DNA of 64,000 nucleotides, taken from NCBI GenBank assembly GCA_014843695.1, contig CM026391.1:41888598-41952597 (forward strand), given 5' to 3'. The translations under genes were made by a program, and so were the position numbers. Below, piece by piece: positions 62,271 to 64,000 of the stretch. The first letter of the stretch is position 1, and the number at the start of each line of letters is the position of its first letter. Below the pieces are notes generated by a model. The model was not told where the DNA came from. It saw only the letters and a list, made by a program, of their open reading frames with translations, and made no database searches. Source of the DNA: Archivesica marissinica. Taxonomy: Eukaryota > Mollusca > Bivalvia > Venerida > Vesicomyidae.

Positions 62271-64000
62271 ACCCTTGCCCATACATGTTATACTACTGGA
62301 CCTTGTATCCTACCACTGTCAGACCATACATACCCTTGCCCATATATGGTATACTACTATATCTTGTATCCTACCACTGTCAGGCCATACATACCCTCGC
62401 CCATATATGTTATATTACTGGACCTTGTATCCTACGACTGTCAGAGCATACATACCCTCGCCCATATATGTTATGCTACTATATCTTGTATCCTACCACT
62501 GTCAGACCATACATACCCTCGCCCATATATGTTATACTACTATATATTGTATCCTACCACTGTCAGAACATATATACCCTTGCCCATACACGTTATACTA
62601 CTGGACCTTGTATCCTACCACTGTCAGACCATACATACCCCTGACTATATTTGTTATACTACTGGACCTTGTATCCTACCACTGTCAGACCATACATACC
62701 CTTGACCATACATGTTATACTACTGGACCTTGTATCCTACCACTGTCAGACCATATATACCCTTGCCCATACATGTTATACTACTGGACCTTGAATCCTA
62801 CCACTGTCAGACCATACATACCCTTGATCATATATGCTATACTACTGGACCTTGTATCCTACCACTGCTAGAGCATACGTACCCTCGTACATATATGTTA
62901 TACTACTATACCTTGTATCCTACCACTGTCAGACCATACATACCCTCGTCCATATATGTTATACTACTGGACCTTGTATCCTACCACTTTCAGAGCATAC
63001 GTATCCTCGTCCATATATGTTATACTACTGGACCTTGTATACTACCACTGTCAGAGCATACGTACCCTCGTCCATATATGTTATACTACTGGACCTTGTA
63101 TCCTACCACTGTCAGACCATACATACCCTCGTCCATATATGTTATACTTCTGGACCTTGTATCCTACCACTGTCAGACCATACATACCCTCGTCCATATA
63201 TGTTATACTCCTGGACCTTGTATCCTACCACTGTCAGACCATACATTCGCTTGATCATATATGTTATACTACTATATCTTGTATCCTACCACTGTCAGAC
63301 CATACATACGCTTGATCATATATGTTATACTACTATATCTTGTATCCTACCACTGTCAGACCATACATACGCTTGATCATATATGTTATACTACTATATC
63401 TTGTATCCTACCACTGTCAGACCATACATACCCTCGTCCATATATGTTATACTACTGGACCTTGTATCCTACCACTGTCAGACCATACATACCCTCGTCC
63501 ATATATGTTATACTACTGGACCTTGTATCCTACCACTGTCAGACCATACATACCATTGCCCATATATGGTATACTACTATATCTTGTATCCTACCACTGT
63601 TAGGCCATACATACCCTCCCCCATATATGTTATACTACTGGACCTTGTATCCTACCACTGTCAGAGCATACATACCCTCGCCCATATATGTTATACTACT
63701 ATATCTTGTATCCTACCACTGTCAGAACATATATACCCTTGCCCATACACGTTATACTACTGGACCTTGTATCCTACCACTGTCAGACCATACATACCCC
63801 TGACCATATTTGTTATACTACTGGACCTTGTATCCTACCACTGTCAGACCATACATACCCTTGCCCATACTTGTTATACTACTGGACCTTGTATCCTACC
63901 ACTGTCAGACGATACGTACCCTCGTCCATATATGTTATACTACTGGACCTTGTATCCTACCACTGTCAGACCATACATACCCTTGCCCATATATGGTGTA
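62271..64000 (+). repeat. 61-bp cassette E, copy 2 (runs off the window)
   Basis: Second copy of 60625-62270, three units longer by 63541. Two extra units lie near 62710-62830 and one in the GCTTGATCAT run at 63249. The copy continues to the last base of the window. Confidence 0.88.
63249..63431 (+). repeat. run of three GCTTGATCAT units
   Basis: Three consecutive 61-bp units carry the rare string GCTTGATCAT, at 63249, 63310 and 63371. The matching place in copy 1 has two such units, at about 61480 (lacking the G) and 61541. This shows one whole-unit gain with the variant copied. Confidence 0.85.

Larger units (their letters stand above)
44749..64000 (+). repeat. 61-bp satellite array
   Basis: This is a head-to-tail array of about 316 units, still running at the window end. 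Fixed landmarks in each unit, in order, are TTATACTACT, GGACCTTGTATCCTACC, ACTGTCAGA, CCATACATACCC and CCCATATATG. The consensus unit is about 43% GC with 19 C and 7 G on this strand. Variant positions include GGACC against TATATC, GACCATAC against GAGCATAC or AACATATA, CTTGCCC against CTCGCCC, CTCGTCC, CTTGACC or CCTGACC, and TACATG, TATATG or TACACG before TTATAC. The unit shares no recognisable homology with the 25-bp family. No CENP-B box, telomere repeat, gene or RNA is seen. The family is unknown to me. Confidence 0.99.

Noticed and set aside
44749..64000. Many plus-strand open frames of 100-1,000 codons with a tyrosine/threonine/proline-rich 61-residue repeat
   Set aside because: The 61-bp unit lacks plus-strand stops and cycles through all phases. 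The frames overlap each other in different phases and end wherever a CTTGACC or CCTGACC variant occurs.
44749..64000. CRISPR array
   Set aside because: The repeats are contiguous with no unique spacers, the arrays are tens of kilobases long and there are no cas genes.
1..64000. Telomeric repeat array
   Set aside because: No TTAGGG or related short telomere repeat was seen on either strand. The G-rich 25-bp unit is a different length and sequence.
44749..64000. Centromeric alpha-type satellite with a CENP-B box
   Set aside because: The unit is 61 bp, not about 171 bp, and no TTCGnnnnAnnCGGG-like box is present. A centromeric role cannot be excluded but nothing in the sequence supports it.
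1..64000. Transposon, rRNA, tRNA or other gene hidden between the arrays
   Set aside because: Apart from N and the short filler patches, the sequence read on both strands belongs to one of the two satellites. No non-repeat stretch longer than about 60 bp was found.

Overview
The window contains no gene that I can support. It is satellite DNA from end to end, in four sequence blocks separated by three runs of exactly 1,000 N. Blocks 1-6393, 7394-26409 and 27410-43748 are one family: a head-to-tail minisatellite with a 25-bp unit, about 41.7 kb and roughly 1,670 units. Block 44749-64000 is an unrelated 61-bp satellite, 19.25 kb and roughly 316 units. Both arrays run off the window, so their full lengths are unknown.

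Layout. Blocks 1 and 3 carry the 25-bp unit with its purine-rich strand on top. Block 2 carries the same family with its pyrimidine-rich strand on top. The strand changes only at the N gaps and never inside sequenced DNA, so an inverted contig in the scaffold is at least as likely as a real inversion. The change from the 25-bp to the 61-bp satellite is also hidden in a gap, so their adjacency is a scaffolding statement and not something seen in sequence.

Internal structure. Neither array is a plain string of identical units. Variant units recur in the same order as longer cassettes 0.3-2.4 kb long. The spacings are about 1.1 kb (block 1), 3.4-8.6 kb (block 2), 2.95, 3.57 and 7.59 kb (block 3) and 1.2-3.6 kb (61-bp array, usually within 1-2 bp of whole multiples of 61). 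One 325-bp, 13-unit segment is duplicated directly in tandem and reads as identical. This is what unequal exchange or gene conversion in a long array produces. Many variant sites in both satellites are CG/TG or CG/CA alternatives, as expected from decay of methylated CpG.

Organism. Arrays of this size, placeholder gaps and CpG-decay variants point to a eukaryote with CpG methylation, probably a large repeat-rich animal genome. No species-diagnostic sequence is present and I name none.

Caution for readers. Neither 25 nor 61 is a multiple of 3, and the consensus units happen to have no stop codon on one strand (61-bp) or either strand (25-bp). This makes giant open frames of up to about 4,000 codons which are artefacts. 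Several patches have clustered single-base indels or A/C-only (G/T-only) filler and look like low-accuracy consensus. No rRNA, tRNA, CRISPR, transposon, telomere repeat or promoter was recognised.
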